Origin: a virus
DNA length: 48,418 nucleotides
Reading direction: 5' to 3' (one strand)
Virus record (IMG/VR): IMGVR_UViG_3300035180_002605
Span: 1-48,418 of that record
In this document: positions 14,057-23,206 of the stretch, in pieces
Layout: the number at the start of each line of letters is the position of its first letter
How positions within the stretch are numbered: the stretch's first letter is position 1
Notes under the pieces: model-generated
What the model was told of the DNA's origin: nothing
Databases searched by the model: none
What the model saw: only the letters and a program-made list of their open reading frames with translations
Made by a program: the position numbers and the translations under genes

Positions 14057-17000
14057 TTATAGCGAAGGTTGCTTGATGGTGAAGCCATGCTGAGTGCCTG
14101 TCAAATTACGGTCGTCGACAATTTGGCAGAGGATGCCGTCATAGTTAACGCCGCCAGGCAGCGCTGGGTTGTTGCCGTAAAATGACTCGACGTATAACGT
14201 ATGAGTGTTACCTTGAATGTCCCACCTGATGGTACCGAATGATGGGTCGCTGTAGTAGTACGGCCCAAAGAGCACCTCGCCCGACGGGTAGTGGGTCAAC
14301 GTAACCATAGTAGTCCAGTCGCCGTTATCATACGTGCGTTCAAAGGCAGGCGCGCCCGCCGCATAGTACGTATAGGTCAAGTGGTAGTAGTCATTGCCGT
14401 TCTTACGAGCGATGACTCCGAGCTCAAGATCAGGTTGAACAAAGAACAGCGGCGTGATGTTGAAGTTAACAAACAGCGTGACATCGGGCGTTGATGTGCC
14501 CTTATCAAGGTAGACGCCGTAGCGCGTGTTGCCCACCTTTGAGGTGTCAACTTGAACTGTACCAGCGCCTGTTTCAACAAGAGCTGTGTGGCTGTTGTTG
14601 CCGTACAGGTCAACCCAAGCACCGCCGTTGCTAGCACGAGAGCTGCCAATTGGTGACAGTGCTGAGGCGGTGAATGGGCTAGTAAGCGTTTGTACCAGCT
14701 GATTCAGCTGGCTCCGAGTGCCGACAAACAGGTCATCGATGCCCATGTCGCCGAAGGTAGTCGTGTTGCTGATCGTTACGCTAACATACTCGTTGCCTGG
14801 GTGGTGGAAGCCGATGTAGTTCTGCAACCCGCTAGCTTGAGCCAAGCTATGCTTCAGCACGACCTCCTTAACCGTGCCCGTCGTGTCTGTCAACAAGAGC
14901 TTGACATAGCCGCCGTCACCGATGTCTGTTGTGTAGCAGCCAAATGCTGTAATTGGCGAGTCAAAGGTGAAGGTCGTTGGACCGCTAAGCGAGAGCCAAC
15001 GTTGGCCTGCAACGGTAGTGTTACGTTGGCCTGTAGCCGACGAGCTAGCGATGACAGCTGAACCTGTAACCGTGCAGGTGATCAGCGAACCGTCGGCCTC
15101 ATCGACAAAGTTGAGAACCAACGGGGTCGCCGACCCCGATGTGAAGCTTTCAAAAGTCTCTTCACGGAACTTGAAATGCCTGTTACGCAGTGCGTTGCGC
15201 GCATCGCTAAACGTGCTCTGATCAGTAAAGACTTCGAACTTACCTTGAGTCAACAATGTTGTCTGGCGATAGATTAACTGAGCGCCGCCGACAATGGCGT
15301 GACCCACACCCTTCAAGTTAGCCGCACCGTTACCCAGCGACTCGGCCACGATGTTTGCGCCGGCGCTGTCTGTTGCAATTTGAAAGCGTAATGTCAGGAG
15401 ATTATTGTATCGGTGATTGATGCCAAATGAACGAGGCACGTCCATCTTATGCCAGGTGTAAAGCTCCTCGCCTGCATATGCATCAGGGATATTAAAGCCG
15501 CTGGCGGGATCTTGCTCGCCGGCCGCTGACGAAACAGGGTAAGCACGGATCCACCGGGTTTGACCCTCAAATTCATATGGGGTCTGAGCGGTGAAGGCTG
15601 CTGTCGGTAGGGTGTAAGCGCCGGTGTAACGCTGCGTGCCTCGAGTCAAACGCACGTCAGACAGGTAGTAGCTGAAGGTGCCTGTTCGGTCAGACTGACC
15701 AACGACAACGAGCGAGAAGTCAGGGTTCGAGTAGTTAACGCCGGTAACCGAGCCGGTTGCAACCTGCGCACCGTTAACAAAGAAGGTCATGAACTGACCA
15801 CCAGACCCGGCATTCAATGTAAATGCTACATGGTGGAACTGGCTATTAGCAACGGATATGCTGCCGATGAAGCGTTGATTGAGCCAGGCTTCGAGCACTG
15901 TTTGACCTGGTGTCGTACTAGCATGAGCGTAGATGATGCCCATGCCTGGTGTGTAAGCCGAGCCTGTGCTGCTGGCACCCTGGTTCCACGGCGTGCTGGT
16001 GTTACCATAGCCGTAGATCCAATACATGATGGCAGTTTTACCGTACGGCTCGGAAGCACCTACTTCAGGACGCACCCAAGCTTCAAGCGTGCCTACTTGC
16101 GATCGCAAGTAGAACATTGTCGGCCAAATCAGCTTGATGGCATGCTCACTGTTGTTCGGAGTCACGTGGAGCGATGACGTGCCCCACTTTGAAGCATTAG
16201 TGCTCGCTGAACAGTTTGAACCTGTTGAGCTCCAGGTACCGCCTAAAGTGCCGCTGTTCGGGAACGCGGTTGCGCCGTCTGTTAGCCCGTCAAATGAGAA
16301 CTGTACTAACGTACCTACGTTTGAATACGGCGTTGGCTCGCGCATCCAATGGCTAGCCGATGGGGAGAATTGGGTGTCTCGATAGATTAAACCGTCGGGT
16401 AGGAAAATGATCGGTGTTTCACTGTCATTGGTTAGTTGGTTTACACCTTCTACAATGTTTGTGGAATCTGAGTCAAAAATTTCAGGCGAAGGTACAGTGG
16501 GAATAATCGAGTTTGTTGATGAATAGCCAAAGCGCAAGCCATCAACAATAGCGGGATCGGTGTCAAAGGCAATCGAACGGGCCCAACCCCCAAATGTAAA
16601 CTTAGTGTAGCCTCCATCTGTATAGCTGTGCTGCACGTCGGGTGTACTTTGCAGTAATGTACCTGTACCGTTCAAGCCTGAGTAGACGCCTACAATTGTA
16701 CCCATGAGCACAAACAGCGAGCATTCATTGATGAAGCCGTCAACTACATTGATGTACTTTGGGTCATTGCTAAGGTTCTGCAGCGCGGTCCAGCTGTAGA
16801 TGCCTGGGTAGATGCCCTCGCCTGACTTGTAGTAAAAGTCAGGCGCAATCTCAGGGCCGTCAGAATAGCATGCACGAACCCAGCTAGGAGCCTGCACGCC
16901 GTAAATGTGCGGGTACGGTGGTCCAGACGGTACTAGCGGGCCTGAAATGCCACGCGAATCTGTGCCATTGTTGAAGTAGTCGTCAACCAGGTTATCAACT

Positions 17001-18631
17001 GTCGGCAGCGCACCTGACAGCGGGATCGGGTAGCCATTGGTCAGGTTATCGACCATCATGTTCGGATCAGCGCTTGAGATAGTCAGCGAGTTGATCGTAG
17101 CGTTTTCGCTCTCAAGCCTGCAAAGCTTCCACTGGCAGTAGACATTGTCAACGTCAGGCAAGCTGCAAGTGCCTGTAGCAGGCAATGTTTTAGTGCCGAC
17201 GCCAGCGATCAAAGTAACCGGAGAGGCTGATGCATAGTAGAACGAGATAGCACCTTTGGTGCTTGTGCTCGGCAACGCAATAGTCATGCTCGCCTGACCG
17301 GTCGCAACTTTCAGCGCCGTTTTGCCTAAGTTGAGCACCGCGCCTGACGGTGAGTCGAGCGTGCGAACGTTGAACTGGGCCGTGCCGCCGGTAGCCTTGG
17401 AGCGCACAGCTACCGCATTAGTAAAGACGGTGCCGGGGTACAAGCTATCGTAGAACGAGCCCACGCTGACAGGTGCATAGGTGCCGGCAGAGGCATTAGC
17501 TCCTGGAATGAGGCCCTCAAAGTCCATGCCGTACTTAACACCGTCCCATTGAGACTGACTGCTTGTTGTCAACAAGCCGCCTAGCTCCCAGTTAAACGTG
17601 AGAATAGGAGCGTCAGGCAAGTCAGGCGGTGTGCCGAATTCCATGTGGTCAAAGAAGACCTCATTGTTGAAGCTGGCTTTGCCTGTTGTAACCTTAATCG
17701 AGCGAGCAACCCCCGAGAAGTAAAACACAGTTTGGTAGAACGCATTCAAGAGACCTGCCGCTACGCCGCTAGGTCCGGCGAGCAACGTGCCAGTGCCGTT
17801 AACACCCGAGTAGATGCTAATGATCGGCGTTGCGTTGCTTACTGAAAGGCAGGTCCACACCGACCAACGATCCTTGAAACCTGCAGGCACGTTGATGTAA
17901 GCTACGTTCTGGTCCTCAGGCGGTGAGGATGTGATGCACTGCGTCGGAGCGTTAACAAAGGAGCCTACGCCGTTATAGGGCAGCTTGATGCTGTCAAGCG
18001 TGCCGTATACCATGTCATCGAAGCCAACGAGCTGCTCGTTGCCAGCTGTGGTACCAGGCCCTTGTGTAACCGTGAATCGAATCTCGTTGAACGGGTGGAC
18101 ATCGTTCGTGTAGCCGAAGAACAGCAGGGTTGCGTTGATCCCGCTGGTATCAGGGCCTACTTCAACGTTGAGGTCAACTGGGAAGCCGTTGCTGTAGAAG
18201 CTGAGCTTGACCGTGCCGCCGGCCGCTCCTAGGTCGCCGAAGTCAGTTCCGTAGAAGCCAAAGGCTTGGGTGTGGCTAGTAAACTTTAGCGTGAACTCAC
18301 CCGATGACTGCCACCACTTACCGTCTTCAAGCAGACCGCTACCTGAGTCAATGGTCGTGTTGAACCGACCTGGGAAGTCTTGCCCAACGGTCTTAATGCC
18401 TTGCACGTTGCCGTCAATCGGCGCGGCTTGTGTCAGCTGGCACGTGCTGCCGAAGAGGTAAAGCGTGAAGTCATCAGACGGCCTGCTACCCGCAATTGAG
18501 AACTCAAAGGTCTCCACCTTGGAGGTGGCGAGAGCCGTCATGAACTCGGCTCGCTTAGCGGCTGCAAGGCTGGTAACGGGGAACGTTCCGCCCGAGTTTG
18601 TATCTACGGCGTAGTAGGTAGTCGCGGTCAT
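14057..18631 (-). CDS. Giant multi-domain virion/tail-fibre protein
   Basis: The longest gene in the window, 1524 residues. Visible modules are an AFGFYGTDFGD beta domain at about 120-215, repeated beta-sandwich segments with 'GVYSGLNGTGTLL' phrases (two near-identical copies, about 285 and 680), a LamG-like jelly roll in the middle (from 'LVQFSFDGLTDGATAFPNSG' to 'YLSDVRLTRGTQRYTG'), and a second AFGCYTTDIGD domain at about 1225-1315, followed by a C-terminal beta domain. There are no transmembrane segments and no protease or hydrolase motif that I can see. LamG folds usually bind glycans, so receptor binding is likely. The ATG follows the motif TAAATA by only four bases. Confidence 0.8.
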   Translation of the reverse strand: MTATTYYAVDTNSGGTFPVTSLAAAKRAEFMTALATSKVETFEFSIAGSRPSDDFTLYLFGSTCQLTQAAPIDGNVQGIKTVGQDFPGRFNTTIDSGSGLLEDGKWWQSSGEFTLKFTSHTQAFGFYGTDFGDLGAAGGTVKLSFYSNGFPVDLNVEVGPDTSGINATLLFFGYTNDVHPFNEIRFTVTQGPGTTAGNEQLVGFDDMVYGTLDSIKLPYNGVGSFVNAPTQCITSSPPEDQNVAYINVPAGFKDRWSVWTCLSVSNATPIISIYSGVNGTGTLLAGPSGVAAGLLNAFYQTVFYFSGVARSIKVTTGKASFNNEVFFDHMEFGTPPDLPDAPILTFNWELGGLLTTSSQSQWDGVKYGMDFEGLIPGANASAGTYAPVSVGSFYDSLYPGTVFTNAVAVRSKATGGTAQFNVRTLDSPSGAVLNLGKTALKVATGQASMTIALPSTSTKGAISFYYASASPVTLIAGVGTKTLPATGTCSLPDVDNVYCQWKLCRLESENATINSLTISSADPNMMVDNLTNGYPIPLSGALPTVDNLVDDYFNNGTDSRGISGPLVPSGPPYPHIYGVQAPSWVRACYSDGPEIAPDFYYKSGEGIYPGIYSWTALQNLSNDPKYINVVDGFINECSLFVLMGTIVGVYSGLNGTGTLLQSTPDVQHSYTDGGYTKFTFGGWARSIAFDTDPAIVDGLRFGYSSTNSIIPTVPSPEIFDSDSTNIVEGVNQLTNDSETPIIFLPDGLIYRDTQFSPSASHWMREPTPYSNVGTLVQFSFDGLTDGATAFPNSGTLGGTWSSTGSNCSASTNASKWGTSSLHVTPNNSEHAIKLIWPTMFYLRSQVGTLEAWVRPEVGASEPYGKTAIMYWIYGYGNTSTPWNQGASSTGSAYTPGMGIIYAHASTTPGQTVLEAWLNQRFIGSISVANSQFHHVAFTLNAGSGGQFMTFFVNGAQVATGSVTGVNYSNPDFSLVVVGQSDRTGTFSYYLSDVRLTRGTQRYTGAYTLPTAAFTAQTPYEFEGQTRWIRAYPVSSAAGEQDPASGFNIPDAYAGEELYTWHKMDVPRSFGINHRYNNLLTLRFQIATDSAGANIVAESLGNGAANLKGVGHAIVGGAQLIYRQTTLLTQGKFEVFTDQSTFSDARNALRNRHFKFREETFESFTSGSATPLVLNFVDEADGSLITCTVTGSAVIASSSATGQRNTTVAGQRWLSLSGPTTFTFDSPITAFGCYTTDIGDGGYVKLLLTDTTGTVKEVVLKHSLAQASGLQNYIGFHHPGNEYVSVTISNTTTFGDMGIDDLFVGTRSQLNQLVQTLTSPFTASALSPIGSSRASNGGAWVDLYGNNSHTALVETGAGTVQVDTSKVGNTRYGVYLDKGTSTPDVTLFVNFNITPLFFVQPDLELGVIARKNGNDYYHLTYTYYAAGAPAFERTYDNGDWTTMVTLTHYPSGEVLFGPYYYSDPSFGTIRWDIQGNTHTLYVESFYGNNPALPGGVNYDGILCQIVDDRNLTGTQHGFTIKQPSL

Positions 18632-18634
18632 CGA

Positions 18635-18645
18635 CTATTTACTAC
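18635..18645 (-). promoter_or_regulatory. Late-promoter-like motif GTAGTAAATAG
   Basis: On the minus strand GTAGTAAATAGTCG runs straight into ATG 18631. The core TAAATAG is shared with the other sites. There is no Shine-Dalgarno sequence between core and start, so if this is a -10 element the giant fibre message would be leaderless. Confidence 0.45.
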
Positions 18646-18659
18646 AGCCGATGGCCTGC

Positions 18660-19589
18660 TCAGAGAGTCAGCATGAGAGCTTGCTGAATGGTGACGCCCG
18701 AGTACACGCCGATGGAGTCGATGCACTTTGCGTCATTCGGGTTCAAGATCTCGACATAAGCTGTGTGCATGTTGGCAGAGCTGCCGATATTAGCGGACTG
18801 GCCTACTTGAGCGCCGTTCGCCATCGAGATAGTGGTTGACGCCGTGACATAGATTCCGATCTTGTTAGTGCCTGGCGTGAGCGGGAAGCGAGGCAGGTTG
18901 TTGTTGCCCGTCTCACCGACCTGCTTGATCTCAACGAGCCCGTCGGAAGCTACCGTTAGCTTTGTCTCAGACAATGATGAACCGTACAAGCCGAACCGCA
19001 CGTAGCTGGTGGCTGGGTTACCTGCGGTCTCGCTGTTTGTCGCGGTCATTGTAACGAAGTAAGGGAATGACGTGACGAAGGGCGTTCTAGAAGGCGTTGC
19101 ATGACATTCCAGCAGCACAGGCAGGTTATCTATCGTCGCTGGGCCAAAGAGCGCCTTGTACATGACTTTCCCAGCGTTCTTGGCGTCACCTGTGGTTGTT
19201 ACCCACTGTGACAGCCCAGTTACCACAGGGAAGGTAGTCAGGGTGCTGGTTGTCGGATCCGTGCCGTCAACCGAGTTGAACTGGTCATAAAGCAGTGCTG
19301 CTGGACCCACTGTTGAGATCGAGCATGAGGTTGACACGCACTTGTACCAGCCGTATGGGAAGCTGATGCCCCATGACGGGCCAAAGACGCCGCCGATCTC
19401 AGTGCCGCCGTTATAGAACTCTTGGATCTGGTTTAGGTTGCCGGTTGCATCAGATGATGTGCCTGCAACCGGTCGTTCAGCATTAACCTGCCCGACATCA
19501 TTGAAGATGAGCAAGCGGTATGGGATCGGCGGAATGTCGCCGGTTAGCTTCTTGACCCAGTAGGGGCCTAGCTTCTCCGGAGTTGTCAT
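18660..19589 (-). CDS. Virion-associated beta-rich protein
   Basis: A 309-residue protein (MTTPEKLGPYWVKKLTGDIP) with mostly beta character. Its middle reads like a lectin-type jelly roll (ATSYVRFGLYGSSLSETKL; 'NNNLPRFPLTPGTNKIGIYV'). It ends with 'CIDSIGVYSGVTIQQALML', echoing the 'GVYSG' phrases in the 1524-residue protein. It overlaps the upstream gene by four bases (ATGA). No enzymatic motif is visible. The position and composition suggest a tail-fibre subunit or baseplate-attached adhesin. Confidence 0.7.
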   Translation of the reverse strand: MTTPEKLGPYWVKKLTGDIPPIPYRLLIFNDVGQVNAERPVAGTSSDATGNLNQIQEFYNGGTEIGGVFGPSWGISFPYGWYKCVSTSCSISTVGPAALLYDQFNSVDGTDPTTSTLTTFPVVTGLSQWVTTTGDAKNAGKVMYKALFGPATIDNLPVLLECHATPSRTPFVTSFPYFVTMTATNSETAGNPATSYVRFGLYGSSLSETKLTVASDGLVEIKQVGETGNNNLPRFPLTPGTNKIGIYVTASTTISMANGAQVGQSANIGSSANMHTAYVEILNPNDAKCIDSIGVYSGVTIQQALMLTL

Positions 19590-20050
19590 ACGTGAACGAC
19601 GGGAACGATGTCTCGATATGCTACAACGTTACGCATGTCGCCGGCAGCTGGGATAGCGATGACAGTCACCTTGGCTTCATTTGCACAGACAAGCTGCAAC
19701 GTAAATGCACCGGTTGACGGGTCACTAACTGATGAGCCAACGACAGCGTTATTTGTTTGGCTGATTGCAATGACCGTGCGTGCAATGCCGGTACCCGCCC
19801 CGTTTTGTACGAAGCCGCGGAGCTCTTTAGTATTTGGGTACAGGTCAAAGGATGACCGATTGGCGTTATTGCCTAGAACAAACTCTGGCCAACCTGTAGC
19901 TGTCCACAAGCTACCGCCAAAAGCGCCAGGGATTCGGTCAGTGTAGCCCTTTGTGAAGGCGCGTCCGATTGTTTGAACAGCGCCAGCTTGCGTGACCTGC
20001 GCGGCGATTCGCTGGTCAAACGTTGTGCCGACATATGAAAGAGCTGCCAT
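19586..20050 (-). CDS. Virion protein with carboxypeptidase-regulatory-like fold
   Basis: A 154-residue protein. The C-terminal half follows the CarboxypepD-regulatory/transthyretin-like plan: an opening strand (ELRGFVQNGAGTGIARTVIA), then a turn with 'VVGSSVSDPSTGAFTLQL' (the T/D-x-x-G-x-F/Y step) and 'AKVTVIAIPAAGD'. Such small beta domains occur in phage tail proteins, where they act as spacers or assist surface attachment. It lies between fibre genes with short overlaps. Assignment to the fold is by pattern only. Confidence 0.65.
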   Translation of the reverse strand: MAALSYVGTTFDQRIAAQVTQAGAVQTIGRAFTKGYTDRIPGAFGGSLWTATGWPEFVLGNNANRSSFDLYPNTKELRGFVQNGAGTGIARTVIAISQTNNAVVGSSVSDPSTGAFTLQLVCANEAKVTVIAIPAAGDMRNVVAYRDIVPVVHV

Positions 20051-20053
20051 GGC

Positions 20054-21028
20054 TTACCAGGTATCGCTGATTTCAATGAAGCACCGACCTGCTGTGCTGC
20101 CTGTGTACACAACAACGCAAAGCAGGGTCTTGCCAGCTACTACGCCGGTGCCGGTGATGATGTCGCCGTGCGAGCCGGCGAGAGACGAGATCGGAGCCCA
20201 CATGCCTGGCATCCGCCCGCGCACGACATGGTAGCTGCTTGCCACAATCTCAGCAAGCTCAACCGACGTTAGTAAGATGCCGCCTGTCAGTGGGTCGGGA
20301 TACGTGTTTGACGAGCTAGACGCGCCCATCGTAGTTACGCTGGCATACTGGCCTGGAAGCCCCTTGTGGAACTTAACGCCGCCCTGACCTTGGCCCAAGT
20401 AGCCACGGCAGATGTAGTGCCCGCTGGCTGCCGATGAGGAGATGCTGTTTGAGCAAGAGCCGAACTGTCCGGTACCGGCCGTTGTGTTCACAGGCCCGAA
20501 GATAGCCGTGTTGTATGTGTCGCCCGGACGGTAGCTAATGAAGTCACCGAAGAAGAACTGCCCGTTGCTCGAGTTTGTGGTGTTGGTCGAAGCCTCCCAC
20601 GTAGTCGGGGTCGAGGTTGGCTCGATGAACATGTACATCGCGGTAGCCGATGTAATGATTACCCACGCACGAGCGGTAGCATCAGCGGTGCTGCTCTTCA
20701 TGATCGGGTAGCCAGCCGCTTGCGAGAATGACGTGCCTAGGTCTTGTGAAAAATTATTGACTCCCACTGAGTCGCTTGACATCGTTTCATAGCCGTGGAA
20801 ACGCGCTGGCGTAGCGTTTGAGTCATCCAGGCGCAGGTATCGTTGATTGCCGCCTGCAGTACGGTAAACAGCGATATTGGTAGCGCTATACGGCTTGGTC
20901 CAACCAGAACCAGTAGACGAGCCATAGCCGCTAATGAGGACCGAATCTAGCAAGGCTAGAAGGCTACCGGTTGTGCCGGAAAGGGTCGGCGCACCTGCGT
21001 CGGACGAGCGATAAACGCGAACAGTCAT
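20054..21028 (-). CDS. Virion protein paralogue A of a tandem triplet
   Basis: A 324-residue protein starting at ATG 21028 with Shine-Dalgarno TAGGAG. It shares its whole plan with the next two genes upstream: start VRVYRSSDAGAPTLSGTTGS, then ALLDSVLISGYGS, 'GWTKPYSATNIAVYRTAGG', 'RYLRLDDS', and the end 'GRCFIEISDTW'. This family is often found in multiple copies among tail genes of large phages and is generally unannotated. The conserved N-terminal block with variable middles suggests a virion-anchor domain carrying different external parts. No enzyme motif is seen. Confidence 0.75.
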   Translation of the reverse strand: MTVRVYRSSDAGAPTLSGTTGSLLALLDSVLISGYGSSTGSGWTKPYSATNIAVYRTAGGNQRYLRLDDSNATPARFHGYETMSSDSVGVNNFSQDLGTSFSQAAGYPIMKSSTADATARAWVIITSATAMYMFIEPTSTPTTWEASTNTTNSSNGQFFFGDFISYRPGDTYNTAIFGPVNTTAGTGQFGSCSNSISSSAASGHYICRGYLGQGQGGVKFHKGLPGQYASVTTMGASSSSNTYPDPLTGGILLTSVELAEIVASSYHVVRGRMPGMWAPISSLAGSHGDIITGTGVVAGKTLLCVVVYTGSTAGRCFIEISDTW

Positions 21029-21041
21029 ATGATCTCCTAAG

Positions 21042-21050
21042 CTATTTACC
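21042..21050 (-). promoter_or_regulatory. Late-promoter-like motif GGTAAATAG
   Basis: On the minus strand, TGGTAAATAGCTTAGGAGATCAT precedes ATG 21028. The stop codon TAA of the 21046-22026 gene is embedded in the motif. Unlike other copies, here a proper Shine-Dalgarno (AGGAG) follows. Confidence 0.45.
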
Positions 21051-22026
21051 AGGTATTGCTAGTCTCGAGAAAGGCTTTCCCGGTGACAGTTGTAGTTAGC
21101 GCGTTGTTGCGCGTGTAAGCGGTGACAACGAGATAGGTCTGTGAAGCGGTGCCATTGAACGTATCACCGTGGTTGAAGCCAGTCTGTTGCGGAGCCCACA
21201 AGCCAGGCAGGTAGCCGCGCGCCACAATTATGTCCGTGGCTAGGTTAGGATTTTGTTGCAACCCACGTTCAGAAATTTGAATCCGTTGCATCGTGATCAT
21301 TCCAGAGACAGGATCAGGATACGATGTCACAAAGCCGTTCCACACGCCCAGGGCAAAGTCCGAGTAGTTATTGCTGGCAAGGTACCGCATGGCTGACTTA
21401 TAGCAACCGATTGACCTCTTTAGCTGCAGGATGCCGCGGCAGATGTAGTGGCCAAGATGACCTGCAGCCGGTGAGCCGCTTGAGTTTAGCTGTGCAAAGT
21501 TACCCATGCCAGCGGTGCTCGAAGTTGAGCCGATGATCATTGTGTTGAACTGGTCACCAGAACGATAGCTAATAAAGTCACCAAAGAAGAACTGTCCGCA
21601 TGATGAACCGGTTGTAGAACCTGCAGCCCACGCATTTCCAACCTCAGGGAAGAAGTAGAAGCAACGGTCATTACCCGCTAGGATCCAACCCGACGTGCCG
21701 CCGCTGGTCTTTCGCAAGTACAAGCCACCCGATACCTGCGCATCAGTTGGGAACTGGTTAAAGCCTGTGCTCAATCCGGTCATTGACTCAAAACCTACCA
21801 CGCGTACAACTTGCGTGTCAGTATCGTCAACTCGGATGTAGTGCCTGTTACCGCCTGGTGCCCGGTAAACAGCAACATTGGTACCTGAATAGTCCTTGGT
21901 CCAACCAAGGCCTGTTTTTGAACCGTACCCTGTGACCAAGCATGCGTCAAGCAGCGCGATGAACGAACCTGCGCTGCTTGTCAGAGTCGGCGCGGAGGCA
22001 TCGCTGTCATAGAAAGTTGTTGCCAT
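21046..22026 (-). CDS. Virion protein paralogue B of a tandem triplet
   Basis: A 326-residue protein (start ATTFYDSDASAPTLTSSAGS) that aligns over its full length with 20054-21028 and 22026-23045: LLDACLVTGYGS, 'GWTKDYSGTNVAVYRAPGG', 'YIRVDDTDTQ', and the final 'GKAFLETSNTW'. The middle region differs most (residues about 85-200), consistent with diversification of a surface part. The gene overlaps its upstream neighbour by one base. It is probably a virion-surface or fibre component; nothing supports an enzymatic role. Confidence 0.75.
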   Translation of the reverse strand: MATTFYDSDASAPTLTSSAGSFIALLDACLVTGYGSKTGLGWTKDYSGTNVAVYRAPGGNRHYIRVDDTDTQVVRVVGFESMTGLSTGFNQFPTDAQVSGGLYLRKTSGGTSGWILAGNDRCFYFFPEVGNAWAAGSTTGSSCGQFFFGDFISYRSGDQFNTMIIGSTSSTAGMGNFAQLNSSGSPAAGHLGHYICRGILQLKRSIGCYKSAMRYLASNNYSDFALGVWNGFVTSYPDPVSGMITMQRIQISERGLQQNPNLATDIIVARGYLPGLWAPQQTGFNHGDTFNGTASQTYLVVTAYTRNNALTTTVTGKAFLETSNTW

Positions 22027-23045
22027 TATGCGTACCAGTTATCCGTTAGTTCGATGATGAAAGGGGCAACACCGTTGCTGCTGGTATAGTAGAACGTAAG
22101 GCCTATAAACTGGCGACCTGCATACGCGCCTGTACCGTTCCAAATATAGCCTGAATTTTCAAGACCACCGTTGATAACCGACGCAGCATATGTCAGGCCA
22201 CCATAACCTCCTGGCAAACGGCCACGAATCAGCCATTGCACCAAATTGGTAGAATTTTCAGACTGCTCAGCAAGCTCAATGCCCACAATACCTACTTCGC
22301 CCGTACCCTGCTCAGGGAAACCCAAGAAGCCCGTAGAGTCAGGTGCCATGATAGTCATGCCGTTGACCATGCCGGTGACTTGGCATGCACAAGGGTGAGA
22401 GATCTTAGCACCGTTGTAGTTGCGCGCCATCCAGTGATTGGACATCGTTGTCCCCCAGGTTGATTCAGAGCCTAAGCCTTGATACAGTGTATTTGTCAGG
22501 TTGGTCAGCAGGAAGCAATTGTACGTGTCCGTAGTCTGCTTGTGACTCTTGATCTCGCCAAAGAACCACATATCAAACGCTTGGTTCAAGCCAGAACCGG
22601 TGATTTGTGTATAGACAGCCGACGAGCTAGCGCTGCCGCACATGAAGTAAAACGCGCGGTCATGAACGATGGCCATCCACGGGCGCGCGGTTGCGCTAAC
22701 TGTTGAGCTTTTATTAACGGTCTGCCCGTTTGTTGCTTGAGCGACGCTTGGAAACGGATTCGTGCCATCATCCGTTGCGTCAGTCATTGTCTCATAGCCG
22801 CGCAGCTCGGCAAAGGCGGCTGTCACAAAAGTAGCTGAATCATCAACCATCAAGTAATAGCGGGTGCCGGTTGCTGCACGATATGAAGCGGTGTTGGTAC
22901 CTGCAAATGCTTTTGACCAGCCAGCGCCAGGCTGCGAGCCGTAACCGTTCACAAGCACAGCATCGAGCAGCGCGACAAGCGCGCCGGCGGTGCCGCTCAA
23001 GACCGGCGCTCCAGTATCTGTTGACTTATAAAGGCGAACTGTCAT
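22026..23045 (-). CDS. Virion protein paralogue C of a tandem triplet
   Basis: A 339-residue protein, start [20 protein letters not shown], then LLDAVLVNGYGSQPGAGWSK, 'YYLMVDDS', and an end 'APFIIELTDNWYA'. It is closest to paralogue A at the N-terminus (V-R-[VL]-Y-[RK]-S). The first gene of the triplet in transcription order, it is coupled to the 54-residue gene upstream by an ATGA overlap. The role is inferred to be the same as its paralogues, a virion-exposed beta protein. Confidence 0.75.
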   Translation of the reverse strand: MTVRLYKSTDTGAPVLSGTAGALVALLDAVLVNGYGSQPGAGWSKAFAGTNTASYRAATGTRYYLMVDDSATFVTAAFAELRGYETMTDATDDGTNPFPSVAQATNGQTVNKSSTVSATARPWMAIVHDRAFYFMCGSASSSAVYTQITGSGLNQAFDMWFFGEIKSHKQTTDTYNCFLLTNLTNTLYQGLGSESTWGTTMSNHWMARNYNGAKISHPCACQVTGMVNGMTIMAPDSTGFLGFPEQGTGEVGIVGIELAEQSENSTNLVQWLIRGRLPGGYGGLTYAASVINGGLENSGYIWNGTGAYAGRQFIGLTFYYTSSNGVAPFIIELTDNWYA

Positions 23046-23206
23046 ACAGTAGGTGGTGTGTAGTTTGAGTTGGAAAACTGCAGGATCAAGCTGTCACCGG
23101 CTTGAGGCGTATATGTCAGGCTGGTCTGCTTAAGCACCAAGTTGAGCGGCATGGTAGACAGCCGAAGTTCGGCTGAAACTACAGCATTTGAAAAGCCATT
23201 GTTCAC
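23042..23206 (-). CDS. 54-residue protein between fibre genes
   Basis: A GTG at 23206 has a good Shine-Dalgarno (AGGAG, eight bases upstream) and overlaps the previous stop as GTGA. The frame ends at 23042, overlapping the next start as ATGA. The peptide ([20 protein letters not shown], continuing '[20 protein letters not shown]' to 'NYTPPTV') is beta-like. The tight overlaps on both ends make it a real gene. It is possibly a small fibre adaptor; the function is unknown. Confidence 0.7.
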   Translation of the reverse strand: MNNGFSNAVVSAELRLSTMPLNLVLKQTSLTYTPQAGDSLILQFSNSNYTPPTV

